Assembly: GCF_020991365.1 (NCBI RefSeq)
Contig: NZ_JAJLRA010000006.1
Span: 186,001-250,000, forward strand
Length of the DNA: 64,000 bases
Source of the DNA: Streptacidiphilus sp. ASG 303
GTDB taxonomy: Bacteria > Actinomycetota > Actinomycetes > Streptomycetales > Streptomycetaceae
Direction: 5' to 3'
Shown here: piece by piece, positions 25,922 through 32,841 of the stretch
Layout of the letters: every line of letters starts with the position of its first letter
Numbering within the stretch: position 1 is the first letter of the stretch
The notes under the pieces: model-generated
The model's input: only the letters and a program-made list of their open reading frames with translations
What the model was told of the DNA's origin: nothing
The model's database searches: none
Translations under genes and position numbers: made by a program

Positions 25922-26571
25922 CAGAGCTTCTCCTCACTGGCCTGCACGTACACCGCTCCGTGGCCGGACAGCTCCAGCTGGAACGCCTCGCCCGAGCCGC
26001 GCCCCACCATGTCGCGCCAGCCCAGCGCCGTGGACAGCTTGTTCTGCACCTGGCCCCGGTGCGCCACGTACGCCTGCGGGTCGACGTGGACCGGCTGCTG
26101 GGGCGTGATCGGCAGCTCGATGACGCCGCCGTGGGCCATCACCGCCACCGAGCCCTGGCCGCTCAGCTGGGTGGTGAACAGGCCCTGCCCGGTCACCTGG
26201 CCGCGCACCATGCCCATCACGCCGCCCTGCGAGCCCATGAACATCGTCGACTGCTGCAGCGTGCCGTCGAAGGCGAGCAGCCGGTCGGCCTCCACGTAGA
26301 GGGTGTCGCCGGCCAGGTCGATCACGTGGACGTTGTGGCCCCCGTGCCCGAACATCACCCGGCCCTGCCCCTCGACCGTCATGAGCGGGGTGTCCTCGTT
26401 GGCCACCCGGCGGCCGATCATCGACATCAGGCCGCCCTGGCCGCCCGCCATGTTGGGCGTGAAGGTGACCTGGCCGCTGTAGGCGAGCATCGCGCCGCGC
26501 TGGCTGAACACCTTCTGGCCGGGGAGGACCTGCGCCTCGACCATCTTGCCGTTGATCTTCGTGAACGGCAT
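25921..26571 (-). CDS. AIM24 family protein (middle gene)
   Basis: 216 residues, a single AIM24 domain without extra tail. Characteristic stretches: GQKVFSQRGAMLAYSGQVTF, GVMGMVRGQVTGQGLFTTQL and GRGSGEAFQLELSGHGAVYV. It starts at ATG 26571, overlapping the upstream stop by 1 nt (TGATG), and ends in the same way into the next gene, so the three paralogues are translationally coupled and probably form one hetero-complex. No signal peptide or membrane segment. Confidence 0.87.
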   Translation of the reverse strand: MPFTKINGKMVEAQVLPGQKVFSQRGAMLAYSGQVTFTPNMAGGQGGLMSMIGRRVANEDTPLMTVEGQGRVMFGHGGHNVHVIDLAGDTLYVEADRLLAFDGTLQQSTMFMGSQGGVMGMVRGQVTGQGLFTTQLSGQGSVAVMAHGGVIELPITPQQPVHVDPQAYVAHRGQVQNKLSTALGWRDMVGRGSGEAFQLELSGHGAVYVQASEEKL

Positions 26572-27209
26572 CAGACGTCACCGCCGACCGTCACGCGCTC
26601 CGACGGCTGCACGTACACCAGTCCGTCGCCGACGAACTCGATCTGCATCGCCTCGCCGCCCCCCTCGCCGAAGAAGGTGCTGAAGCCCGCACCCGACCTG
26701 AAGTTCCGGTTGAGGTTGCCGGTGTGCGCGATGTACGCCCCCGGGTCGACCCGCAGCGGCATCCCCTGCGAGACCCGCAGGATGATCGCCGGACCGTCCG
26801 ACATCACCGCCGCCCAGCCGTGGCCCTCCACCTTGGTGGTGAACAGCCCGTTGCCGGAGGCCGCGCCGTGCAGTCCGGTGAACGACGTGCCGGTGTGCAG
26901 CGTCGCCTCGGTGCAGAGCAGGTTGTCGGCCTCGACGAAGAGCGCCTCCCCGTTCAGCCGCACCAGGTTCACCTCGGTGGCGCGCTCCGCGAAGTAGCAG
27001 GTCCCCTGCCCCTTGACCTCCATCACCACCATCTGCTCGCCGGTCAGGCGGCGCGCGACCATGCCGCGCAGTCCCTCACCGCCGCCGGAGAGCTTCTTGA
27101 AGTTCATCTGGCCGGTGTACGCGACCATGGACCCGTTCCGGGCCTTCACGGCGTCGCCCGTCATGTCGACGGCGAGCACCTTGGACCCCTGCAGTCGAAA
27201 CTGTGCCAC
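26571..27209 (-). CDS. AIM24 family protein (first gene)
   Basis: 212 residues. AIM24 domain with QGSKVLAVDMTGDAVKARNG, EGLRGMVARRLTGEQMVVME, SFTGLHGAASGNGLFTTKVE and GEAMQIEFVGDGLVYVQPS. GTG 27209 gives the family-typical short N-terminus; the open frame extends to 27281 but contains no better start, and a -10 box sits exactly 7 nt upstream of this GTG. It leads the operon of three. A perfect 18-bp palindrome lies 63 nt upstream. Confidence 0.87.
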   Translation of the reverse strand: MAQFRLQGSKVLAVDMTGDAVKARNGSMVAYTGQMNFKKLSGGGEGLRGMVARRLTGEQMVVMEVKGQGTCYFAERATEVNLVRLNGEALFVEADNLLCTEATLHTGTSFTGLHGAASGNGLFTTKVEGHGWAAVMSDGPAIILRVSQGMPLRVDPGAYIAHTGNLNRNFRSGAGFSTFFGEGGGEAMQIEFVGDGLVYVQPSERVTVGGDV

Positions 27210-27216
27210 GGGCGAC

Positions 27217-27222
27217 AAGGTA
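27217..27222 (-). promoter_or_regulatory. -10 box TACCTT, leaderless AIM24 operon start
   Basis: On the minus strand TACCTT is followed by 7 nt and GTG 27209, with no Shine-Dalgarno sequence. Confidence 0.55.
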
Positions 27223-27271
27223 GCCCGCATCCGGCCGATCGGGCGAGGGGCGCGCGCCGCACCGGTACCGA

Positions 27272-27289
27272 TCCGGGACATGTCCCGGA
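27272..27289. promoter_or_regulatory. Perfect 18-bp palindrome upstream of the AIM24 operon
   Basis: TCCGGGACATGTCCCGGA is fully self-complementary with no spacer. It lies about 50 nt upstream of the -10 box of the AIM24 operon and 28 nt downstream of the DUF2127 stop. The absence of a loop fits a protein-binding site better than a terminator. Confidence 0.5.
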
Positions 27290-27317
27290 CCGCCCGGGCA
27301 CGGCGCGCGGCCGGCGG

Positions 27318-28112
27318 TCAGCCGGCCGCCGGGCCCCCCGACACGCCGGCGGGGTGCGTCCCGGCGGCCTCCTCGACCTCCAGCAGCGACGCCGAGTGCC
27401 GCTCGGCCTCGAACGCCGCCCGGCCGCCGCGCAGCCCGAACAGCCGCTTGGAGAGCGCGATCCACAGCACCGCCAGCACGTTGACGACGAGGGTGGCGAT
27501 CTTCAGCCAGCTGACCCGCTCGGTGAGCTCGTAGACCTCCAGCGGCAGGAAGGCCGCGGTGGCCACCACCGTCAGGTACTCCGCCCAGCGCCTCGCCATC
27601 CACAGGCCGACGCCCTCGACGATCTCGACCAGGGCGTAGACGAGCAGCGCCCCCGCCACGACCAGCAGGGTGGAGTGCCTGTACTCGAAGGTCTTCCGGA
27701 TGGTGTCCACGACGGGGGAGTGGTCGATGTCGTAGTGGAAGTGGTCCGCCACCGGGCGCAGGACGGTGAGGTCCTCGTCGAAGAGCCGGTGCACCGCGTC
27801 CCGGCTGTTGGAGAACCGCCACACCGCCCAGGCGGCCAGCACGATGAAGACGCCGCGCACCGCCCGCTCCACGGCCAGGAACCGCAGGATGAACAGGTCC
27901 CGCAGCGCCTTGCCGCGCGGCACCAGCGGCGCCTCCCCGGCCGGGCCCGAGCCGTGCGGCTCGCCCAGCGCGAAGTCGCCGCAGCGCAGGCAGCGCCAGG
28001 CGTCGCCGACGGCGGTCACCGCGTGCAGCCGCTCGCGCAGTTCCTGCTCGACCGGCGCGTAGGTGATGTGGCCGCGGCGTGCGCAGGTCCGCCGGTCCCA
28101 GTCCAGTGCCAT
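27318..28112 (-). CDS. DUF2127 family membrane protein
   Basis: 264 residues. The N-terminus has a Cys motif (RTCARRGH and WRCLRCGDFAL; Cys pairs that may bind zinc), followed by about four to five membrane helices: FIVLAAWAVWRFS, LLVVAGALLVYALVEIVEGV, YLTVVATAAFLPLEVYEL and ATLVVNVLAVLWIALS. The last three match DUF2127. The C-terminal 45 residues are polar. No function is known. ATG 28112 is preceded by GGGGAG at 9 nt. It precedes the AIM24 operon by 108 bp on the same strand but is probably separate. Confidence 0.82.
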   Translation of the reverse strand: MALDWDRRTCARRGHITYAPVEQELRERLHAVTAVGDAWRCLRCGDFALGEPHGSGPAGEAPLVPRGKALRDLFILRFLAVERAVRGVFIVLAAWAVWRFSNSRDAVHRLFDEDLTVLRPVADHFHYDIDHSPVVDTIRKTFEYRHSTLLVVAGALLVYALVEIVEGVGLWMARRWAEYLTVVATAAFLPLEVYELTERVSWLKIATLVVNVLAVLWIALSKRLFGLRGGRAAFEAERHSASLLEVEEAAGTHPAGVSGGPAAG

Positions 28113-28230
28113 CGTCGTCCGCTCCCCGTTCCGCTGCGGGCCGGGGGGTCGGCCCGCGCCGCACGGCCGAGGATAGGCGCCGTCGCGGACGCCGGACCAG
28201 GCGCTTCCCCCGGGCGGGGGGTTCTGCGGC

Positions 28231-28252
28231 GCGGCTGTGACGCGGCTGTGAC
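28231..28252. repeat. Two 11-nt direct repeats in a divergent promoter region
   Basis: gcggctgtgac occurs twice (28231-28241 and 28242-28252) between the DUF2127 and DUF3817 genes. It may be two half-sites of a regulator. Confidence 0.4.
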
Positions 28253-28366
28253 GTCGCTCGCAGCGGACGCCCCGGGCGGGGCGGGCGGGCCGGACGCGGT
28301 GATAATGGGCGGGAGTTTGTGCGCCCGTTCACAAGCAGTGCCGTCCACCCTGTGAGGTCAGCCGCC

Positions 28367-28783
28367 GTGCCCACCCCCGCTGCCGCCCAGAACGCCCCCG
28401 ACCGGAACGCCCCCGCCACCGCGGACGGCGCCCCCGCACCCGCCGGGAGCAGCGCCGTCCACCGCCTGCGCCTCGTCTCCGCCCCCGAGGCGGTCTCCTT
28501 CCTCGTCCTGCTGGTCTGCTCGGTGCTCAAGCGCACCACCGAGTTCAACGCGGTCCCGGTGATGGGCGGCGTCCACGGCCTGCTCTTCGTCCTCTACGTG
28601 CTCTTCCTCCTCGACGCCTGGAAGAAGCAGGGGTGGGGCCTGCGCCGCGCCGCCGTGATGTTCGTGCTCTCGGTGCTGCCGACCGGCGGCTTCTTCGCCG
28701 AGCGGATGCTGGCCCGCGAGGAGCGCGAGGGCCTCGCCCCGGCGGGTGCGGCCGGGGGCGCCGCGGAGAGGGCGGCGGCCTGA
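28367..28783 (+). CDS. DUF3817 membrane protein (first copy)
   Basis: 138 residues. The 40-residue Ala/Pro-rich N-terminus precedes three membrane helices: [36 protein letters not shown] and [18 protein letters not shown]. The motif FFAER closing the third helix is shared with the second copy at 32363. GTG 28367 has GAGGT about 9 nt upstream. Its stop codon overlaps the next ATG (TGATG), so it is coupled to the thiamine-binding protein. Function unknown. Confidence 0.85.
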   Translation: MPTPAAAQNAPDRNAPATADGAPAPAGSSAVHRLRLVSAPEAVSFLVLLVCSVLKRTTEFNAVPVMGGVHGLLFVLYVLFLLDAWKKQGWGLRRAAVMFVLSVLPTGGFFAERMLAREEREGLAPAGAAGGAAERAAA

Positions 28784-29079
28784 TGATCGTCGCCTTCTCG
28801 GTCACCCCGCTGGGTGTGGGGGAGGACGTCGGCGCGTACGTCGCCGAGGCGGTCCGGGTCGTCCGCGAGTCCGGCCTGCCCAACCGCACCGACGCGATGT
28901 TCACCTCCGTCGAGGGGGAGTGGGACGAGGTGATGGCCGTGGTCAAGCAGGCCGTGGACGCCGTCGCCGCCCGCGCGCCCCGGGTCAGCGTGGTGCTCAA
29001 GGCGGACGTCCGCCCGGGGGTCGTCGACGGCCTCACCGCCAAGGTCGACACCGTCGAGCGGCATCTCGCGGAGTCGTGA
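28783..29079 (+). CDS. MTH1187/YkoF family thiamine-binding protein
   Basis: 98 residues. A ferredoxin-like alpha-beta domain: [53 protein letters not shown] and [13 protein letters not shown]. Family members form tetramers and some bind thiamine or hydroxymethylpyrimidine; the ligand here is inferred. It is translationally coupled to the DUF3817 membrane protein and terminated by a strong hairpin shared with the M4 protease. Confidence 0.88.
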   Translation: MIVAFSVTPLGVGEDVGAYVAEAVRVVRESGLPNRTDAMFTSVEGEWDEVMAVVKQAVDAVAARAPRVSVVLKADVRPGVVDGLTAKVDTVERHLAES

Positions 29080-29183
29080 GGACGGGTCCCGGCGGCAGGC
29101 CCCGATGGCGGGTCCTGAGGGCGGGGCCCGAGGGCGTGCTGCCACGGCGCGGCCGTGCAGGGGCCTGCCCCCCCCGCACGCCG

Positions 29184-29227
29184 GAGGGCCGGCCGGCTCC
29201 CGTGGTCGCGGGAGCCGGCCGGCCCTC
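29184..29227. terminator. 19-bp bidirectional terminator hairpin
   Basis: Arms 29184-29202 and 29209-29227 pair perfectly around a 6-nt loop, between the convergent thiamine-binding and M4 protease genes. Confidence 0.85.
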
Positions 29228-29255
29228 ATGGAGAAACGTTCCTCCTGGCGTCGTG

Positions 29256-30896
29256 TCAGTTGACGTTCACGGCCGTCCAGGTCGCGGCGACCGCGTTGTA
29301 CTCCGCGCTGCCGCTGCCGTAGAGGTCCGCGGCGGCGCTCAGCGTGGCGGTGCGGGCCGCCTTGTAGTTGGTGGTCGAGGTCATGTAGACCGTCAGCGCC
29401 CGGTACCAGATCGCGGCGGCCTTGTCGCGGCCGATGCCCGCCAGGGTGGCGCCGTTGTAGGTCGGGCTGTTGTAGCTGACGCCGTTGACGGTCTTGGCGC
29501 CGCTGCCCTCGGACAGCAGGTAGAAGAAGTGGTTGGCGACGCCCGAGGAGTAGTGGACGTCCAGGCTGCCGACGCCGGAGGACCAGTAGTCCGCCGACGC
29601 GCCGTCCCTCGAGGGCTTGTCCATGTAGCGCAGCGGCGTGCCGTTGCCGTTGAGGTCGATCAGCTCGCCGATCAGGTAGTCCGGCTTGTCGGTGGTGAGG
29701 TTCGCGGAGAACTCCACCATGGTGCCGAAGATGTCGGAGGTGGCCTCGTTGAGGCCGCCCGACTCACCGGAGTAGGCGAGGTTGGCGGTGCGGCTGGTGA
29801 CGCCGTGGCTCATCTCGTGGCCCGAGACGTCCAGCTCGGTCAGCGGGTGGGTGTTGCTCGACCCGTCGCCGTACGTCATGCAGAAGCAGGAGTCGCTCCA
29901 GAAGGCGTTGACGTAGTTGCGGCCGTAGTGGACGCGGCTGTAGGCGCCCTTGCCGTCGTTGGCTATGCCGTTCCGGCCGAAGGTGTTCTTGTAGTAGTCC
30001 CAGGTGGCGGCCGCGCCGAACTGGGCGTCCACGGCGGCGGACTGGCCGTTGGAGACGGTGCCGTCGCCCCACGCGTTGTCCGCGTCGGTGTAGAGGGTGC
30101 CGGCGCCGGAGGTCTTGTTGGACAGGTTCGTCGTGTACTGGTTGCCGCGGGTGGCGTCCTTGAGCTGGTACGTGGAGCCCGAGAGGGTCGTGTTCAGCGG
30201 CACCGAGCCCACGAAGACGCCCTTGCCGGTGCCGGCGACGGTCTGGACCGCCTCGTGCCGGGAGAGGACGGCGCCCGAGGCGGCGTCGGTGACGACGTGC
30301 TGCTCGCTGGGGGTGCCGTCGGCGCGGGTGCCGGTGACGACGGTCTCGTAGGCCAGGCGCGGGGTGCCGGAGGCGGCCCAGACGACCAGCTTCGGGGCGG
30401 CCGCGGCGCCGACCGACCTCAGCGGGGACGCGTCCTTGTCGGAGGTGTCGCCCACCAGCGACCTCACCGCGCTCGACGCCTCGCCCGCGGCCTTGGCCGG
30501 GGCGAGGGCCGGGGTGAGGCTCTTTAGTGCGATCCGCTTCGAGACGGCGCGGTCGACCGACTTCACGGCGCCGCCGGCGACCTGGTGGACGACCAGGTCG
30601 CCGCCGAGCACCGGCAGGCCGCCGTAGGTGCGGTCGTAGCGCACGTGGCGGGTGCCGTCGGCGTCCACCACGACGTCCTTGACGACCAGCTTCTCCTGGC
30701 TGCCGAGGGCCAGCGTCCGGGCCAGGGCGGGAGCCTGGGTGCGGGCCAGCTCCACCGCCGCGGCGCGCTGGGCGGAGGCGGCCGGCGCGGCGGACGCGCC
30801 GACGGCGGCGTTGGCCGTTCCGGTGCCCGCCTGGATGCCCACGACGAGCATGGTGGAGGCGGAGAGGAGGGCTCCGGCGGTCAGCTTTCGCTTCAC
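29256..30896 (-). CDS. Secreted M4 family zinc metallopeptidase (thermolysin-like)
   Basis: 546 residues. Signal peptide residues 1-30 (VKRKLTAGALLSASTMLVVG, cleavage after AxA in TANA), then a propeptide of about 200 residues with FTP/PepSY-like segments (YGGLPVLGGDLVVHQ). The catalytic domain carries His360-Glu361-x2-His364 and the third zinc ligand Glu384 (GGLNEATSDIF). The C-terminus ends AATWTAVNVN, as in Streptomyces neutral proteases without extra domains. It digests extracellular protein. GTG 30896 follows AAAGGGA. The upstream 489 bp contain an AT-rich promoter-like stretch near 31060. Confidence 0.95.
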   Translation of the reverse strand: MKRKLTAGALLSASTMLVVGIQAGTGTANAAVGASAAPAASAQRAAAVELARTQAPALARTLALGSQEKLVVKDVVVDADGTRHVRYDRTYGGLPVLGGDLVVHQVAGGAVKSVDRAVSKRIALKSLTPALAPAKAAGEASSAVRSLVGDTSDKDASPLRSVGAAAAPKLVVWAASGTPRLAYETVVTGTRADGTPSEQHVVTDAASGAVLSRHEAVQTVAGTGKGVFVGSVPLNTTLSGSTYQLKDATRGNQYTTNLSNKTSGAGTLYTDADNAWGDGTVSNGQSAAVDAQFGAAATWDYYKNTFGRNGIANDGKGAYSRVHYGRNYVNAFWSDSCFCMTYGDGSSNTHPLTELDVSGHEMSHGVTSRTANLAYSGESGGLNEATSDIFGTMVEFSANLTTDKPDYLIGELIDLNGNGTPLRYMDKPSRDGASADYWSSGVGSLDVHYSSGVANHFFYLLSEGSGAKTVNGVSYNSPTYNGATLAGIGRDKAAAIWYRALTVYMTSTTNYKAARTATLSAAADLYGSGSAEYNAVAATWTAVNVN

Positions 30897-31273
30897 TGTG
30901 TTCCCTTTCGGTACCACCGCGTGTGCGCGGTCGCGCGTCGCTCCGGGGGCGTCGGGTGTGCGCCTTCGAGGGCGGAGCGGGCGCGGACGTGCAGCTCCGT
31001 GCGGTTTCACGGCGCTCGCGGTGGGTGGACGCGGGCGCCGTACGGGGCTGACCGGAAGCATGACAATTGAATAAGTGAAATGACAGGGTCCGCTCAGTGG
31101 TTGGCGGACTTTCGCCACAACCCCGTCGCCCGCCGTTCGTCCTCCGGTCGCCCGCCGGGGCTCCGAACCGGACGAAGCGGGTGCGGACGGCCGGTTCCGC
31201 CTGCGATCGAGGGGCTGCAACCGGCCAATCCCCCGCGGAGTGCGGCCTGCCGTTGACACGCGGCGGCCCCGCG

Positions 31274-31302
31274 TGATCGTCGATCATGCTGGTCCGGACC
31301 AG
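31274..31302. promoter_or_regulatory. Two adjacent palindromes upstream of marR
   Basis: TGATC-gtc-GATCA (31274-31286) is followed 2 nt later by the perfect 14-bp palindrome CTGGTCCGGACCAG (31289-31302), roughly 85-110 nt upstream of the MarR start. They are candidate operators. Confidence 0.45.
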
Positions 31303-31373
31303 TCCCGCCCGCGGCGGCGCCCCGCCACCGCCCGCCCTGTGGACAGGGCCTCGGCCGTCCGCCGGACCGCCGG

Positions 31374-31379
31374 TACGGT
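31374..31379 (+). promoter_or_regulatory. -10 box TACGGT, leaderless marR start
   Basis: TACGGT, 6 nt, then GTG 31386. No Shine-Dalgarno sequence in between beyond a GGGG. Confidence 0.55.
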
Positions 31380-31385
31380 GGGGAC

Positions 31386-31973
31386 GTGCCCAAGCAGCTC
31401 AGCCTCGACTTCGACCCGATCGCCCGCGCCGACGACCTGTGGACCCGGCGCTGGGGGGCCGTGCCCTCCATGGCCGCGATCACGTCGGTCATGCGCGCCC
31501 ACCAGATCCTGCTCGGCCGGGTCGACGCGGTCGTCAAGCCGTACGGGCTGACCTTCGCCCGCTACGAGGCCCTGGTGCTGCTCACCTTCAGCCGCACCGG
31601 CGAGCTCTCCCTCTCCAAGATCGGCGAGCGGCTCATGGTGCACCCCACGAGCGTCACCAACACCGTCGACCGCCTGGAGCGCGCCGGCCTGGTCTCCCGC
31701 CGCCCCAACCCCCTCGACGGCCGCGGCGTCCTCGCCGCCATCACCGACCGCGGGCGCGCGGTGGTGGAGGACGCCACCCGCGACCTCATGGCCATGGACT
31801 TCGGCCTGGACGAGTACGACGCCGACCGGTGCCGCGAGATCTTCGACCTGCTGCGGCCGCTCCGCGTCGCCGCCGGCGACTTCACCGAGCCGGAGCCGGA
31901 GCCGGAACCGGAACCGGAACCCGAGCCCGAGCCCGCGTCCGGGAAGGCCGCCGCGGCGGCGAGCAGCGGCTGA
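31386..31973 (+). CDS. MarR family transcriptional regulator with Glu-Pro tail
   Basis: 195 residues. Winged-helix MarR domain about residues 45-150: GLTFARYEALVLLTFSRTGE, LSKIGERLMVHPTSVTNTVD as HTH, and wing GLVSRRPNPLDGRGVLAAIT. The C-terminus has eight Glu-Pro dipeptides in a row, followed by an Ala/Ser-rich end; such a tail is rigid, acidic and not part of the fold. Placement before DUF3817 and icmA makes acyl-CoA or phenolic ligands plausible, but this is not shown. Confidence 0.9.
   Translation: MPKQLSLDFDPIARADDLWTRRWGAVPSMAAITSVMRAHQILLGRVDAVVKPYGLTFARYEALVLLTFSRTGELSLSKIGERLMVHPTSVTNTVDRLERAGLVSRRPNPLDGRGVLAAITDRGRAVVEDATRDLMAMDFGLDEYDADRCREIFDLLRPLRVAAGDFTEPEPEPEPEPEPEPEPASGKAAAAASSG
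31887..31934 (+). repeat. Hexanucleotide repeat encoding (Glu-Pro)8
   Basis: Eight gagccg-type hexamers in tandem at the 3' end of marR. Such arrays slip easily, so tail length may vary among strains. Confidence 0.85.
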
Positions 31974-32362
31974 CCGCCCCCCGCGGACGCCCGCCGCACG
32001 CACGGGTGCAGGGGCCGGCGGCCGGCCCGGCCGGCCCGGCCGTACCGGCAGGGCGCGCCCCTCCCCGGCGGCCGCCTGCCGGGCGCTCTCGGCATGCGCG
32101 CTCCGGGCCGAGGACCGCAGAGGAGTGCGGACGGTGCGATCGACTGCTGTCCGCCCGGTCCGGGGGAGGCCGCCCGGCCGGCTCCGCGGGACCGGTGCGG
32201 GGAGAGGGCCGGCTCCCGTGTCCGGCTGTCGGCGAAGCCGCTCTGCGAAGGGTCCCGCCCCGGGGGCGTGCGCAGGGTCCGCAGGGGCCGGGGTTACCCT
32301 CGGGGAGGCGGTGCCGAGTCCGGACACACCGCCCCGAACCCCTGGCATGTGAGGCGAACGCG
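31974..32362. other. 389-bp region between marR and DUF3817 gene
   Basis: GC-rich, no ORF with clear support. TTACCCT near 32294-32300 might be a -10 box for the DUF3817 gene with a leader of about 60 nt. Confidence 0.35.
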
Positions 32363-32692
32363 GTGAAGTCGAACCCCCTGCTGACCTGGTACCGGGTGCT
32401 GGCCTACGCCACCGGCTGCGCGCTGCTGCTGCTGTGCGGCTTCATGGTCGCCAAGTACGGCTTCGGCGCGGGCAGGGACGCCACCCTCTACGTGGCGCAG
32501 CTGCACGGCTACCTGTACATGGCCTACTTCGTGGTGGCCTTCCTGCTGGGCATGAAGCTCAAGTGGCCGCTCGGCAAGCTGGTGCTGGTCCTGGTCGCCG
32601 GCACCGTCCCGCTGGCCTCGTTCTTCGCCGAGCGCCGGGTCGTGCGGGACGCCGCGCCGCAGGAGCGGGAGCCGCAGCCGGTCCGCGCCTGA
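32363..32692 (+). CDS. DUF3817 membrane protein (second copy)
   Basis: 109 residues, three membrane helices: WYRVLAYATGCALLLLCGFM, LHGYLYMAYFVVAFLLG and LVLVLVAGTVPLASFFAERR. The HGYLYMAYFV and ASFFAER motifs parallel the first copy ([17 protein letters not shown]), showing paralogy. GTG 32363 has GAGGCGA about 9 nt upstream. A strong terminator follows. It sits between marR and icmA; function unknown. Confidence 0.87.
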   Translation: MKSNPLLTWYRVLAYATGCALLLLCGFMVAKYGFGAGRDATLYVAQLHGYLYMAYFVVAFLLGMKLKWPLGKLVLVLVAGTVPLASFFAERRVVRDAAPQEREPQPVRA

Positions 32693-32703
32693 CCCCTCCG
32701 CCT

Positions 32704-32746
32704 GCCGCGGGCGGTTCCTCCCTCCGGGGGAGGGACCGCCCGCGGC
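32704..32746 (+). terminator. Hairpin terminator after the second DUF3817 gene
   Basis: Stem of 12 perfect base pairs (32704-32715 with 32735-32746), extended inwards by about 7 more pairs including one G-U, followed by gcgtttggg. Confidence 0.8.
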
Positions 32747-32776
32747 GCGTTTGGGCCGGAATGCGCCCGTCGACAA

Positions 32777-32796
32777 TTACTAGGACGTCCGAGTAA
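32777..32796. promoter_or_regulatory. 20-bp near-perfect palindrome upstream of icmA
   Basis: TTACTaGGACGTCCgAGTAA is symmetric at 18 of 20 positions and lies 46-65 nt upstream of ATG 32842 in an AT-richer segment. It has the size and symmetry of a TetR- or GntR-type operator; the regulator is unknown. Confidence 0.6.
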
Positions 32797-32841
32797 ATTG
32801 TGGGGACGTACTGGCAGTCGCACGGGAGCGGGGTTCACGGC

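Larger units (their letters stand above)
30897..31385. other. Divergent region, M4 protease / marR
   Basis: 489 bp. Contains an AT-rich patch around 31060-31085 with two atgaca copies, the palindromes at 31274-31302, and a -10 box for marR. No supported ORF. Confidence 0.5.
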
